Positions 1 to 7,967 of a DNA stretch of 64,000 bases are shown in pieces. The notes under the pieces are model-generated. The model saw nothing but the letters and a program-made list of their open reading frames with translations, was not told the origin of the DNA and did no database searches. Position numbers and translations under genes: made by a program. Numbering within the stretch: the stretch's first letter is position 1; the number at the start of each line of letters is the position of its first letter. Origin of the DNA: Cellulomonas sp. PhB150 (GTDB lineage: Bacteria; Actinomycetota; Actinomycetes; Actinomycetales; Cellulomonadaceae). The stretch is taken from positions 434,001 to 498,000 of the forward strand of contig NZ_RKHX01000001.1 of the NCBI RefSeq assembly GCF_003755175.1. Reading direction: 5' to 3'.

Positions 1-2
1 GC

Positions 3-950
3 GCGGTGAACAACGGCCCCAACGTCAGCCGGGCCAAGCGCGACGCCGTGCTCAAGGCCGTCCGCGACCTGGGTTACGTCCCCAACGCGACCGCCCGCGC
101 CCTGGCGACCAGCCACGCTGGCGCCGTCGTGCTGGCCGTCGCCAACGACGACCCCGCGCTGTTCGTCGACCCCTTCTACGCCCAGATCATCCTGGGTGTC
201 GCGGCGGAGCTCGACCGCGCCGACCTCGACCTCACCCTGATGCTCGCGGCGTCCGCCCAGGGCCGGGACCGGCTCAAGCGCACGCTGCGCTCGCGCCGGT
301 CCGACGGGTTCCTGGTCATCGCCCCGGGGGGCGACGACTGGCTCGGGGCGGTCGCGCACATGACCGACCTGCCGGTGGTGTTCTGCGGACGCCCGCTCGG
401 CGCCGAGCCGTCCTGGTACGTCGACGCCGACAACCGCGGCGGCGGGCGGCTCGCGACCGAGCACCTCGTCGCGCTCGGTCGACGACGCATCGCGATGATC
501 GCCGGGCCGATGGACCTGCAGTCCACGGTCGACCGCCACCGGGGGTTCACGGACGCGATGGCGGTCGCCGGGCTCGACCCCTCGCGGATCGCCACCGCCG
601 ACTTCACACCCCACGGCGGCGCGCTGGCCATGGCGCGCCTGCTCGATCGCCATCCCGACCTCGACGCGGTGTTCGCAGGCTCGGACAACATGGCGGCCGG
701 CGCGCTCGGGGCGCTGCGGGCTGCCGGTCGCTCGGTCCCTGACGACGTCGCCGTCGTCGGGTTCGACGACCTGACGATCGCGGCGCAGACGGCACCGGAC
801 CTGACGACGATCCACCAGCCGATCCAGGCGCTCGGCCAGGAGATGGCCAAGATGCTGGTCCGGCTCATCGGGGGCGAGCGGCCCAGCCCGCTCATCGTGC
901 CGACGCACCTCGTGGTCCGGGGCTCCGCGCCGACGCCGGTCACTGACTGA
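3..950 (+). CDS. LacI-family transcriptional regulator, 5' end cut by the window edge
   Basis: This is a DNA-binding repressor of the LacI/GalR family. The window opens inside the helix-turn-helix; the hinge helix (about LGYVPNATARALA) is visible. A periplasmic-binding-protein-like effector domain follows, with the family motifs DNRGGGRLATEHL and VVGFDD. The true start lies upstream, and the GTG at 6 is an internal Val codon. It is directly followed by a cellulase gene whose promoter carries a perfect LacI-type palindrome at 1010-1029, so it is the obvious candidate for a CelR-like repressor of these glucanases. That link is inferred from position and operator similarity to CelR, and the sugar effector (cellobiose in CelR) is not shown by the sequence. 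Confidence 0.93.
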   Translation, partial: AVNNGPNVSRAKRDAVLKAVRDLGYVPNATARALATSHAGAVVLAVANDDPALFVDPFYAQIILGVAAELDRADLDLTLMLAASAQGRDRLKRTLRSRRSDGFLVIAPGGDDWLGAVAHMTDLPVVFCGRPLGAEPSWYVDADNRGGGRLATEHLVALGRRRIAMIAGPMDLQSTVDRHRGFTDAMAVAGLDPSRIATADFTPHGGALAMARLLDRHPDLDAVFAGSDNMAAGALGALRAAGRSVPDDVAVVGFDDLTIAAQTAPDLTTIHQPIQALGQEMAKMLVRLIGGERPSPLIVPTHLVVRGSAPTPVTD

Positions 951-970
951 CCGGTCGGAAATGTCGGGTC

Positions 971-999
971 TTGACGCCCGAGGGGTCAGCGACCACTAT
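971..999 (+). promoter_or_regulatory. Putative promoter of the GH6 cellulase gene
   Basis: TTGACG at 971-976 resembles a -35 box. After a 17-nt spacer, CACTAT at 994-999 is a weak -10 box. The expected transcription start falls just before the palindromic operator at 1010, so a bound repressor would block initiation or clearance. Confidence 0.5.
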
Positions 1000-1009
1000 G
1001 GCCGGGAGC

Positions 1010-1029
1010 AACTGGAAGCGCTTCCAGTT
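1010..1029. promoter_or_regulatory. CelR/LacI-type operator, 20-bp perfect palindrome
   Basis: AACTGGAAGCGCTTCCAGTT is an exact inverted repeat with the central CG typical of LacI-family operators. Its core TGGAAGCGCTTCCA differs from the known CelR box TGGGAGCGCTCCCA at one symmetric pair of positions. It sits between the promoter and the GH6 start codon. Confidence 0.85.
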
Positions 1030-1079
1030 TCGCCCCGCCCGCGCAGCGTCGCGCGGACAGCACCCGAGGAGTAGCCGCC

Positions 1080-2366
1080 ATGGCCGCACACCGCCGTTCC
1101 AGCAGGATCCTCGCGGCGCTGGCCGCGTGCGTGCTCGTCGTCGGGCTCGGCGGCACGTCCGCGTGGGCCGCGAACGACGTCCTGCACCCGGGCGTGCGGT
1201 TCTACGTCGACCCTGCCAGCTCGACCGCGCAGGCGGCTCGGTCCCTGCACGGCCAGGCGAAGCGGGACGCGCGGCTGCTCGCCTCGATCCCGAGCGCCAC
1301 GTGGTTCACGGGCGGGACGCCGGCGCAGGTGAAGAAGGACGTGCGGTCGCTCGTGACGCGCGCCGGACGGCAGGTGCCGGTGCTCGTCGCGTACGACGTG
1401 CCGTTCAGGGACTGCGCGCTCTACTCGGCCGGCGGGGCGGCCGACGTGGCCGCGTACAAGGCCTGGATCGACGCGTTCGCCGCGGGCATCGGCTCGAGGA
1501 AGGCAGTCGTGGTCCTGGAGCCCGACGGCCTGGGCGTCATCCCCTGGTACACCACGCTCGACGGCGTCGCGGAGAGCTGCCGGCCCGCCTCGCTCGACCC
1601 CGCGACGGCGGTCGCCCAGCGGTTCGAGGTGCTCAACTACGCCGTCGACGCGCTCAAGGCCCGGCCAGGCACCGTGGTCTACCTGGACGGCACCGGTCCC
1701 TCGTGGCTGCCTGCCAGCGAGTCCGCGGACCGGCTGATCAAGGCCGGCGTGCAGCGCGCGGACGGCTTCTTCCTCAACGTGTCGAACTACGAGCACACGC
1801 AGAACGACGTGCAGTACGGCACCTGGATCTCGTCGTGCATCGCCTACGTCACGCAGGTGTCCCCCGGCGACTTCGCCGGGTGCGGGCACCAGTACTGGAG
1901 CGGCGGCCCGGCCAACGACTGGACCGGGGTCTCGCTGCGGAACACCGGCGTGTGGAGCGACACCGCGACGGACCCGACGCTCAACACGGCCGGGATCAAC
2001 TCGCGCTACGACCTGGTCCTGGGCGGAGTCCGTCCGTCCACGCACTTCGTCGTCGACACCAGCCGGAACGGCCAGGGCGCGTGGACCGCGCCCGCCGGGA
2101 GGTACACCGACGCCGAGACGTGGTGCAACCCGCCCGGACGCGGCCTCGGGGTCCGCCCGACGACCCGCACCGGCAGCGAGCTCGCCGACGCGTACCTGTG
2201 GATCAAGGTGCCCGGGGAGTCCGACGGCGAGTGCTTCCGCGGCACGGGTGGGCCGATCGACCCCGAGCGCGGGAGCGCCGACCCGGCCGCCGGGCACTGG
2301 TTCGCGGCCCAGGCGCGCGAGCTGATCAGCCTCGCCGACCCTGTCCTGCGCTGCCGGAGGCAGTGA
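1080..2366 (+). CDS. Secreted GH6 cellulase (beta-1,4-glucanase)
   Basis: This enzyme hydrolyses beta-1,4-glucosidic bonds of cellulose by inversion. The product is 428 aa with a signal peptide (RR near the N-terminus, hydrophobic stretch, likely cleavage near SAWA-A, residue 31). The GH6 signatures are present: YDVPFRDCALYS around residues 105-116 and VVLEPDGLG around 144-152, whose Asp is the catalytic acid. No carbohydrate-binding module is fused, so it is a single-domain enzyme. The ATG at 1080 is set by GAGGAG at 1066-1071. It follows the LacI gene and carries the palindromic operator in its leader. Endo versus exo action cannot be decided without loop comparison. Confidence 0.93.
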   Translation: MAAHRRSSRILAALAACVLVVGLGGTSAWAANDVLHPGVRFYVDPASSTAQAARSLHGQAKRDARLLASIPSATWFTGGTPAQVKKDVRSLVTRAGRQVPVLVAYDVPFRDCALYSAGGAADVAAYKAWIDAFAAGIGSRKAVVVLEPDGLGVIPWYTTLDGVAESCRPASLDPATAVAQRFEVLNYAVDALKARPGTVVYLDGTGPSWLPASESADRLIKAGVQRADGFFLNVSNYEHTQNDVQYGTWISSCIAYVTQVSPGDFAGCGHQYWSGGPANDWTGVSLRNTGVWSDTATDPTLNTAGINSRYDLVLGGVRPSTHFVVDTSRNGQGAWTAPAGRYTDAETWCNPPGRGLGVRPTTRTGSELADAYLWIKVPGESDGECFRGTGGPIDPERGSADPAAGHWFAAQARELISLADPVLRCRRQ

Positions 2367-2519
2367 GCCGCACGTCTCGTCGTGCCGTCCCGCGCCGGCC
2401 GAACCCCTGGCCGCGCGTCACCGCCCGTGCGGGCCCGTCGTCGTGCGACGACCGGCCGCGCCGCGCCCGCACCCGGACGCTCGGGCACTCGTCGTCCATC
2501 CCCGGAAAGAGGTAGAGCC

Positions 2520-3866
2520 ATGCTCCGAGTCTCCCGTTCCCGTCGTCGCGCGTCCCTGGCCCTCGCGGGCCTCGCCACGCTCGCCGTCATCGGCGCCACC
2601 AGCGCGACCAGCGCCTCCGCGGCCGTCCCCGCGCCGCCGTCCGGCTGGACGCAGGTGTTCGCCGACGACTTCACCGGCGCCGCGAACACGGGCCTCAACA
2701 CCGGCCGCTGGCTCTACGACATCGGCACCGGCTACCCCGGCGGAGCGGCCGGGTGGGGCACGGGTGAGATCGAGACGATGACCAGCAGCACCGCGAACGT
2801 CTACCAGGACGGCTCGGGGCACCTGGTCATCAAGCCGATCCGCGACGGCGCCGGGCGGTGGACGAGCGGGCGGGTCGAGACCCAGCGCACCGACTTCGCC
2901 GCACCCGCCGGCGGCAAGCTCCGGTTCGAGGCGTCGCTGCAGCAGCCGAACGTCAGCGGGGCCGCGGCCGCCGGGTACTGGCCGGCGTTCTGGTCCCTCG
3001 GTGCGGCGGCGCGCGGGACCGGCGCGAGCGGTTGGCCGGGCATCGGCGAGATCGACATCATGGAGGACATCAACGGATTGAGCTCGGAGTTCGCGACCCT
3101 GCACTGCGGCGTCTCCCCGGGCGGCCCGTGCAACGAGACCTCGGGCCTCGGCAGCGGGCAGCGTGCGTGCGGCGGCTGCCAGACCGGGTTCCACACCTAC
3201 GCGATGGAGCTGGACCGCAGCGTCTCCCCCGAGCGGATCCGCTGGTACGTCGACGGCAGCAACTTCTTCACGATCAGCGCGAACCAGGTCGACGCGACGA
3301 CGTGGAACAACGCCACGCACCACGGCTTCTTCATGATTCTCGACGTCGCGATCGGTGGCGGCTTCCCCGCGGCCTTCGGCGGCGGGCCGACCGCGGCGAC
3401 GCAGTCGGGCGTGCCGATGGTCGTCGACTACGTGAGCGCCTCCACGACCGGCGGCGGGACGACTCCCCCGCCGGCCGGCGGTGGGAAGTCGATCACCCAG
3501 GCGAACGGCCTGTGCCTCGACAACGACGCGGCGAGCACGGCGAACGGCAACAAGGTCCAGATCTGGGACTGCAACGGCAGCGTCGCCCAGCACTGGACCT
3601 TCGTGCAGGCAGGCACGACGCTGCACGTCCAGGGCAAGTGCCTCGACATCACCGGGGGCGGCACGGCGAACGGCACCAAGGTGCAGCTCTACGACTGCAA
3701 CAGCACGGGCGCGCAGGTGTGGATCCCGCAGTCGAACGGCTCGTACTACAACCCCGCCTCGAACCGGTGCCTCGACGACCCCGCGGGCTCGACGACCCGC
3801 GGCACGCAGGTCCAGATCTGGGACTGCAACGGGTCGGCCGCGCAGCGCTGGACCCTGCACGCCTGA
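2520..3866 (+). CDS. Secreted GH16 beta-1,3-glucanase (laminarinase) with C-terminal CBM13
   Basis: The 448-aa product has an Arg-rich signal peptide ending near residue 35, then a GH16 domain (about 40-307). The retaining active-site motif GEIDIME is at 176-182; the two Glu are nucleophile and acid/base. A Gly/Thr/Pro linker (about 308-322) leads to a ricin-type beta-trefoil CBM13 with repeated QIWDCNG and QLYDCN motifs. The ATG at 2520 is preceded by an AGAGG-type ribosome site; the reading frame extends upstream but only the 2520 start gives a signal peptide. The CBM13 is nearly identical to that of the next gene. The 153-bp gap before it shows no clear operator, so cotranscription with GH6 is possible. 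Confidence 0.92.
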   Translation: MLRVSRSRRRASLALAGLATLAVIGATSATSASAAVPAPPSGWTQVFADDFTGAANTGLNTGRWLYDIGTGYPGGAAGWGTGEIETMTSSTANVYQDGSGHLVIKPIRDGAGRWTSGRVETQRTDFAAPAGGKLRFEASLQQPNVSGAAAAGYWPAFWSLGAAARGTGASGWPGIGEIDIMEDINGLSSEFATLHCGVSPGGPCNETSGLGSGQRACGGCQTGFHTYAMELDRSVSPERIRWYVDGSNFFTISANQVDATTWNNATHHGFFMILDVAIGGGFPAAFGGGPTAATQSGVPMVVDYVSASTTGGGTTPPPAGGGKSITQANGLCLDNDAASTANGNKVQIWDCNGSVAQHWTFVQAGTTLHVQGKCLDITGGGTANGTKVQLYDCNSTGAQVWIPQSNGSYYNPASNRCLDDPAGSTTRGTQVQIWDCNGSAAQRWTLHA

Positions 3867-3899
3867 CGTCCCCCACCCCACCCACGAAGGAGCAGGTCA

Positions 3900-5504
3900 A
3901 TGAGGACCAGCAGACGCATGCTCGGCGCGCTCAGCGCGCTGGCGATCGCGGCGACCGCGGCGCTCGTCGCCGCGGCACCGGCCCAGGCGGTCGGCCCCGA
4001 CAGGTTGCCCGTCACGGTCACGAACTCGAGCGGGCGCGGAGAGGCCGTGTACCTGTACGTCCTGGGCACCAACCTGGCGACCGGCAAGCTCGGGTACGTC
4101 AACGCGGGCGGCACGTTCACCGCGTGGCCGGCGGGTTCGCTCCCGCCGTCGCCCGCCCCTGACGTCGCGATCGGCGGACCGAGAAGCGGGTCCTCGACGA
4201 CGATCCAGGTGCCGCGCGGGATCTCGGGGCGGATCTACTTCTCGCTCGGGTCGAAGCTCAGGTTCTTCCTCACGCCCGACGGGCTCGTCCAGCCGGCGCC
4301 GTGGGCGTCCGGCGACGCCAACCACGACATCCTGTTCGACTGGAGCGAGTTCACCTACAACGACGCCGGCCTGTGGCTGAACAGCTCGCAGGTCGACATG
4401 TTCGCGGTGCCGCACGCGGTCACCGTGACGGGCGCGTCGGGAACCAAGCGGACCGGCGACCTCGTCGCCAACGGCCGCGACGCCGTGATCAACGGCATCG
4501 CCGCGCAGCCCGGGTGGGCGAACACCGTGGTCAAGCGGTCCGACGGGACCGTTCTGCGGGTCCTCGCCCCGGGCAAGGCCGCGGGGGCGGGCCTGTTCAG
4601 CACGACGTACCTCGACTCGTACATCGCGTCGGCCTGGGGCGCCTACGACTCCAAGACACTCACGGTCGTCCCGTTCACGGACCAGCCGAACACGAAGTAC
4701 TTCGGCCGGACGTCGGGGACGGTCATGAGGTTCACCAACAGCGCGGGCACCCAGGTGGCCTCGTTCAACCGGCCCAGCAGCGCCGACGTGTGGGGCTGCG
4801 ACGGCGCGCTGGGCGCACCGAACGACGCCGTCGTCGGCCCGATCGCCCGCACCCTGTGCGCCGCGCTCAACCGCGGCACGCTCGGAACGGTCGACACCCA
4901 GCCGAGCACGGACGCGTCGGCGTTCTACAAGAGCAGCCCGACGAACCAGTACGCGCGGATCATCCACGCCAACCAGGCCGACGGGAAGGCGTACGCCTTC
5001 GCGTTCGACGACGTCGGCAACTTCGAGTCGCTCGTCAACGACGGCTCGCCCACCGCGGCCGGCCTCGTCATCGAGCCGTTCACCGGTGGCGGCGGAACGA
5101 CCCCGCCCCCGACCGGCGGCGGCAAGTCGATCACCAACGCGAACGGGCTCTGCCTCGACAACAACGCGGCCAGCACGGCGAACGGCAACAGGATCCAGGT
5201 CTGGGACTGCAACGGCAGCGTCGCCCAGCAGTGGACCTTCGTGGCTGCGGGCACGACGCTGCGCGTGCAGGGCAAGTGCCTCGACATCGCCGCGGGCGGC
5301 ACGGCGAACGGCACCAAGGTGCAGCTCTACGACTGCAACAGCACAGGCGCGCAGGTGTGGATCCCGCAGACCAACGGGTCCTACCTGAACCCGGCGTCGA
5401 ACCGGTGCCTGGACAACCCCGCGGGCTCCACGACCCGCGGTACGCAGGTCCAGATCTGGGACTGCAACGGGTCGGGCGCCCAGAGGTGGACGCTGACCAG
5501 CTGA
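3900..5504 (+). CDS. Secreted GH64 beta-1,3-glucanase with C-terminal CBM13
   Basis: GH64 enzymes cut laminarin, classically releasing laminaripentaose. The 534-aa product has a signal peptide (cleavage near AQA, residue 30) and a GH64 domain (about 31-395). Glu150 in DWSEFTYND and Asp166 in NSSQVDMF keep the 16-residue spacing of the catalytic pair described for Streptomyces LPHase (Glu154/Asp170). A GGGTTPPPTGGG linker leads to a CBM13 trefoil. AAGGAG lies before the ATG. It starts 33 bp after the GH16 gene, so the two are almost certainly cotranscribed, pairing two beta-1,3-glucanases of different mode on fungal or algal glucan. Confidence 0.93.
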   Translation: MRTSRRMLGALSALAIAATAALVAAAPAQAVGPDRLPVTVTNSSGRGEAVYLYVLGTNLATGKLGYVNAGGTFTAWPAGSLPPSPAPDVAIGGPRSGSSTTIQVPRGISGRIYFSLGSKLRFFLTPDGLVQPAPWASGDANHDILFDWSEFTYNDAGLWLNSSQVDMFAVPHAVTVTGASGTKRTGDLVANGRDAVINGIAAQPGWANTVVKRSDGTVLRVLAPGKAAGAGLFSTTYLDSYIASAWGAYDSKTLTVVPFTDQPNTKYFGRTSGTVMRFTNSAGTQVASFNRPSSADVWGCDGALGAPNDAVVGPIARTLCAALNRGTLGTVDTQPSTDASAFYKSSPTNQYARIIHANQADGKAYAFAFDDVGNFESLVNDGSPTAAGLVIEPFTGGGGTTPPPTGGGKSITNANGLCLDNNAASTANGNRIQVWDCNGSVAQQWTFVAAGTTLRVQGKCLDIAAGGTANGTKVQLYDCNSTGAQVWIPQTNGSYLNPASNRCLDNPAGSTTRGTQVQIWDCNGSGAQRWTLTS

Positions 5505-5516
5505 CCCGCTCACCGG

Positions 5517-5550
5517 CCGCTCGGCCCCGGACGGACCCGGTGCCGAGCGG
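5517..5550 (+). terminator. Hairpin after the glucanase genes
   Basis: CCGCTCGGC (5517-5525) pairs perfectly with GCCGAGCGG (5542-5550), a 9-bp stem starting 12 nt after the GH64 stop. No U-tract follows, as is common in high-GC actinobacteria. Confidence 0.6.
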
Positions 5551-5580
5551 TCGGCGCGTGCGAGCGCCAGGATGGGGCCC

Positions 5581-6564
5581 GTGGACGTGCACCACATCAC
5601 CCCGGACGGCGTCGTCGACGTCGCGGTCGACGACATCCCCGCGCTCCTCTCGTCGGGCGAGGGCCTCGTCTGGGTCGACGTCCCCGCGTGGGACGACGAG
5701 GCAGCGGCCGCGCTCACGGCGGCGTTCGACCTCCACCCGCTCGCGGTGCACGACTTCGGGGTGCGCAACCGGCTGCCGAAGCTGCACTCGTACCCCGACG
5801 CGCTGCTCCTGGTGCTGCACGCCCCGGAGCGCGGCCGGGGCGGCCACGTCCACCACGTGGAGCTCGACCGGGTCATCGGGCCGGGGTACCTGCTCACCGT
5901 CCACGGGCCCGTGAACCCGGCGGTCGCACCCGAGGTCGCGCTGCGCGACACCCGGGAGGTGCTCGGGCGGATCCGGTCCGGCCGGTTGCGCCCGACGACA
6001 GCGTTCGACATCTCGCACGCGATCGTCTCGACCCTGACGCGCCGCATGGAGGCGTTCGTCGAGGACCTGACCGCGGAGGTCTGGGAGCTCGAGCGACGGG
6101 TCACCGCGGACTCCTACGACAACCCGGAGAAGTTCCTCGACGAGATGTTCCGCACGCGCCACGGACTCCTCGCGGTGCGCACGATCGCCGCGCAGACCGC
6201 CGAGATCTACCGTCGCCTGACGGGGATCTCGCGCGCGGTGCCCGACGGGAGCCGCCACCTGGTCGCGGACCTCGTCGACCAGTTCGAGCGGATCGCTGGG
6301 CTCGCCGGCGAGGAGCGCGACTACCTCCAGGGCGTCATCGAGTTCTACCGCGCGCGCACCGAGACGAAGATGACGATCGCCGCGGAGCGGCTCGCGGTGA
6401 TCGCCGTGGTCACCCTGCCGATCACGGCGCTCGCGTCGGTTCTGGGCATGAACCTCATCGTCAACGACCACACGACGGGCGTCCCGCTCGCGGTCGCGCT
6501 GGCCGTGATGCTCGCGATGTCCGGCGGGCTGCTGTGGTGGGCGAAGCGGCAGGGCTGGTGGTGA
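5581..6564 (+). CDS. corA: CorA-family divalent metal (Mg2+) transporter
   Basis: This is a pentameric inner-membrane channel for Mg2+ and related ions. The N-terminal two thirds form the soluble alpha/beta and long-helix funnel. Two C-terminal membrane helices (about the last 70 residues) carry the family GMN signature (LGMNLIV) at the pore mouth, and the end is Trp/Lys-rich as usual. I chose GTG 5581 (327 aa). It has no ribosome site, but CAGGAT lies 7 nt upstream, fitting the leaderless pattern seen elsewhere here. An in-frame ATG at 5572 would add three residues and cannot be excluded. The gene stands alone. Confidence 0.88.
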   Translation: MDVHHITPDGVVDVAVDDIPALLSSGEGLVWVDVPAWDDEAAAALTAAFDLHPLAVHDFGVRNRLPKLHSYPDALLLVLHAPERGRGGHVHHVELDRVIGPGYLLTVHGPVNPAVAPEVALRDTREVLGRIRSGRLRPTTAFDISHAIVSTLTRRMEAFVEDLTAEVWELERRVTADSYDNPEKFLDEMFRTRHGLLAVRTIAAQTAEIYRRLTGISRAVPDGSRHLVADLVDQFERIAGLAGEERDYLQGVIEFYRARTETKMTIAAERLAVIAVVTLPITALASVLGMNLIVNDHTTGVPLAVALAVMLAMSGGLLWWAKRQGWW

Positions 6565-6702
6565 CGGATCTGGATGCCCGGACGTCCGCGATCTGAGATC
6601 TCCCCGCCAGGTGCTTGATCGCCGGACCACCTCGTGCTCCCCTGTTCGGGCCTCGCCGGACTACCCGCGCGCGGCCCGCTCAGGACCAGGAAGGAGCACG
6701 CC

Positions 6703-6774
6703 GTGAACGCGACCCGCGCACTGCCGCTCCCCGCCCTGCTGCGTTCCTGTCCGGCCTGCTGTCAGCTGCGCTGA
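6703..6774 (+). CDS. Cysteine-rich leader peptide (23 aa) upstream of cysteine dioxygenase
   Basis: GTG at 6703 follows an excellent ribosome site, AAGGAG (6691-6696), and opens a 23-codon ORF ending TGA at 6774. The C-terminal part reads LRSCPACCQLR, with Cys codons at 6748, 6757 and 6760. It ends 114 nt before cysteine dioxygenase. Two hairpins are placed for attenuation: GTCAG/CTGAC (6761-6775), overlapping the last codons, and CCCGGC/GCCGGG (6782-6797) just after the stop. Ribosome stalling at the Cys codons when charged tRNA-Cys is low would melt or cover the first. Cys-rich upstream ORFs controlling sulfur genes are known in mycobacteria; the mechanism here is inferred. Confidence 0.72.
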   Translation: MNATRALPLPALLRSCPACCQLR

Positions 6775-6797
6775 CTCCCCGCCCGGCCCACGCCGGG
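6761..6797 (+). promoter_or_regulatory. Candidate attenuator hairpins of the cysteine dioxygenase leader
   Basis: Hairpin 1 pairs 6761-6765 with 6771-6775 (5 bp, 5-nt loop) over the leader stop codon. Hairpin 2 pairs 6782-6787 with 6792-6797 (6 bp all G/C, 4-nt loop). No U-tract follows, so control could be translational or Rho-dependent rather than intrinsic termination. Confidence 0.5.
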
Positions 6798-6888
6798 AAG
6801 CAGGCCCGTCCGACAGAGCCCTCGACGCCCCGGCACATCGCTGCGACGAGCGCCGTCGGTCCGCAGACGCATCCGAGAGGCACGACCC

Positions 6889-7407
6889 ATGAGCATCGAC
6901 CTGTCCCCCCGCCCGGCAGCCGCAGCACCGGCATCGGCCCCGTCACTCGGCGTCGATGCGCTCATCGCGCTGACCCGCTCCATCGCCGCGCAGCCCGAGC
7001 TCTGGCAGCCGCTCGTCCGGTTCCAGGAGAGCGGCCGCTGGTGGACCCGCCTCGAGGCGCCCGACGGCGTCGACGTCTGGCTCCTGACCTGGCTGCCCTC
7101 GCAGGGCACCGAGCTGCACGACCACGGCGCCTCGGCGGCGGCCTTCACCATCGCCGCGGGCACGCTCACCGAGTTCCGCCCGGACGCCGGCGGCACGGCC
7201 GTCCCCCGCGACTTCGCAGCCGGCCTGACCCAGACGGTCGACCCGGGAGACCTGCACGACGTCCTCAACCGTGGCACCGAGCCCGCCGTGAGCATCCACG
7301 CGTACTCGCCGCCGCTGACCCGCATGACCTACTGGGCCACGACCACCGACGGCCGGCTCGTCCCGGCCCGCACGGTGGACACCGACGAGCCGGAGACCGA
7401 CAAGTGA
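6889..7407 (+). CDS. Cysteine dioxygenase type I
   Basis: This iron enzyme oxidises L-cysteine with O2 to cysteine sulfinate, the first step of cysteine breakdown. The 172-aa cupin carries HDHG (about 77-80), which supplies two of the three Fe-binding His, and a third His in GDLHDVLN (about 123). An Ala/Pro-rich N-terminal tail of about 20 residues precedes the cupin. The ATG is preceded by GAGAGG. The stop overlaps the start of the rhodanese gene (GTGA), giving a two-gene operon behind a cysteine-rich leader peptide. It plausibly detoxifies or recycles excess cysteine. Related cupin thiol dioxygenases (for example for mercaptopropionate) cannot be fully excluded by motif alone. Confidence 0.9.
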   Translation: MSIDLSPRPAAAAPASAPSLGVDALIALTRSIAAQPELWQPLVRFQESGRWWTRLEAPDGVDVWLLTWLPSQGTELHDHGASAAAFTIAAGTLTEFRPDAGGTAVPRDFAAGLTQTVDPGDLHDVLNRGTEPAVSIHAYSPPLTRMTYWATTTDGRLVPARTVDTDEPETDK

Positions 7408-7850
7408 GCCCGCGGCCGCGGCGGACCATCGAGGACGTGCTGGCCGAGGCCCGCGCCGGGCTCGACCGGCTCGAGCCGCGCGAGGCGTGGGACGCGGTGC
7501 GCGCCGGGGCGCTGCTCGTCGACATCCGTCCGGCGGCCCAGCGCCTCGTCGAGGGCGAGGTACCGCAGGCTCTGATCATCGAGCGCAACGTCCTCGAGTG
7601 GCGGCTCGACCCCGCCGGGTCGCACCGCATCCCCGCCGCGACCGGCTACGACGTCCAGGTGATCGTGCTCTGCTCCGAGGGCTACACCTCGAGCCTCGCC
7701 GCGGCCGCGCTGGCCGACCTCGGGCTGCACCGCTCGACGGACGTCGTGGGCGGGTTCCACGCCTGGGTCGCGGCCGGTCTGCCCGCGACCGGCGGGTCGC
7801 TCGGGCCAGCGCCCCGCCTGCACGAGGAGCGCCCTCTGCTCGTCGGCTGA
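7404..7850 (+). CDS. Rhodanese-like sulfurtransferase
   Basis: This is a single-domain rhodanese of 148 aa. The active-site loop is VLCSEGYTSS, with Cys90 expected to carry the persulfide, and the fold ends with the usual GGFHAWVAAGLP motif. The GTG at 7404 overlaps the dioxygenase stop by 4 bp, so the two are translationally coupled. Rhodanese partners are frequent beside cysteine and persulfide dioxygenases, where they move sulfane sulfur to or from thiols. The actual sulfur donor is unknown. The frame runs open far upstream, but no earlier start has a sensible context. Confidence 0.9.
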   Translation: MSPRPRRTIEDVLAEARAGLDRLEPREAWDAVRAGALLVDIRPAAQRLVEGEVPQALIIERNVLEWRLDPAGSHRIPAATGYDVQVIVLCSEGYTSSLAAAALADLGLHRSTDVVGGFHAWVAAGLPATGGSLGPAPRLHEERPLLVG

Positions 7851-7967
7851 GGCCTTCTGGTCGGCGGGCGGGTTCACCCGTTCGCCATGCCCGTGTCACC
7901 CCATCGGGGTACCGTGCGCGGCGCACCGCAATCCGGTGCATCGTCGACATCACGGGAGGACTCCGAC

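Noticed and set aside
2437..2452. GTCGTCG/CGACGAC inverted repeat between the GH6 and GH16 genes as a terminator
   Set aside because: The loop is only 2 nt, the stem is 7 bp and lies 70 nt after the stop. It is too weak to call in DNA of this composition.
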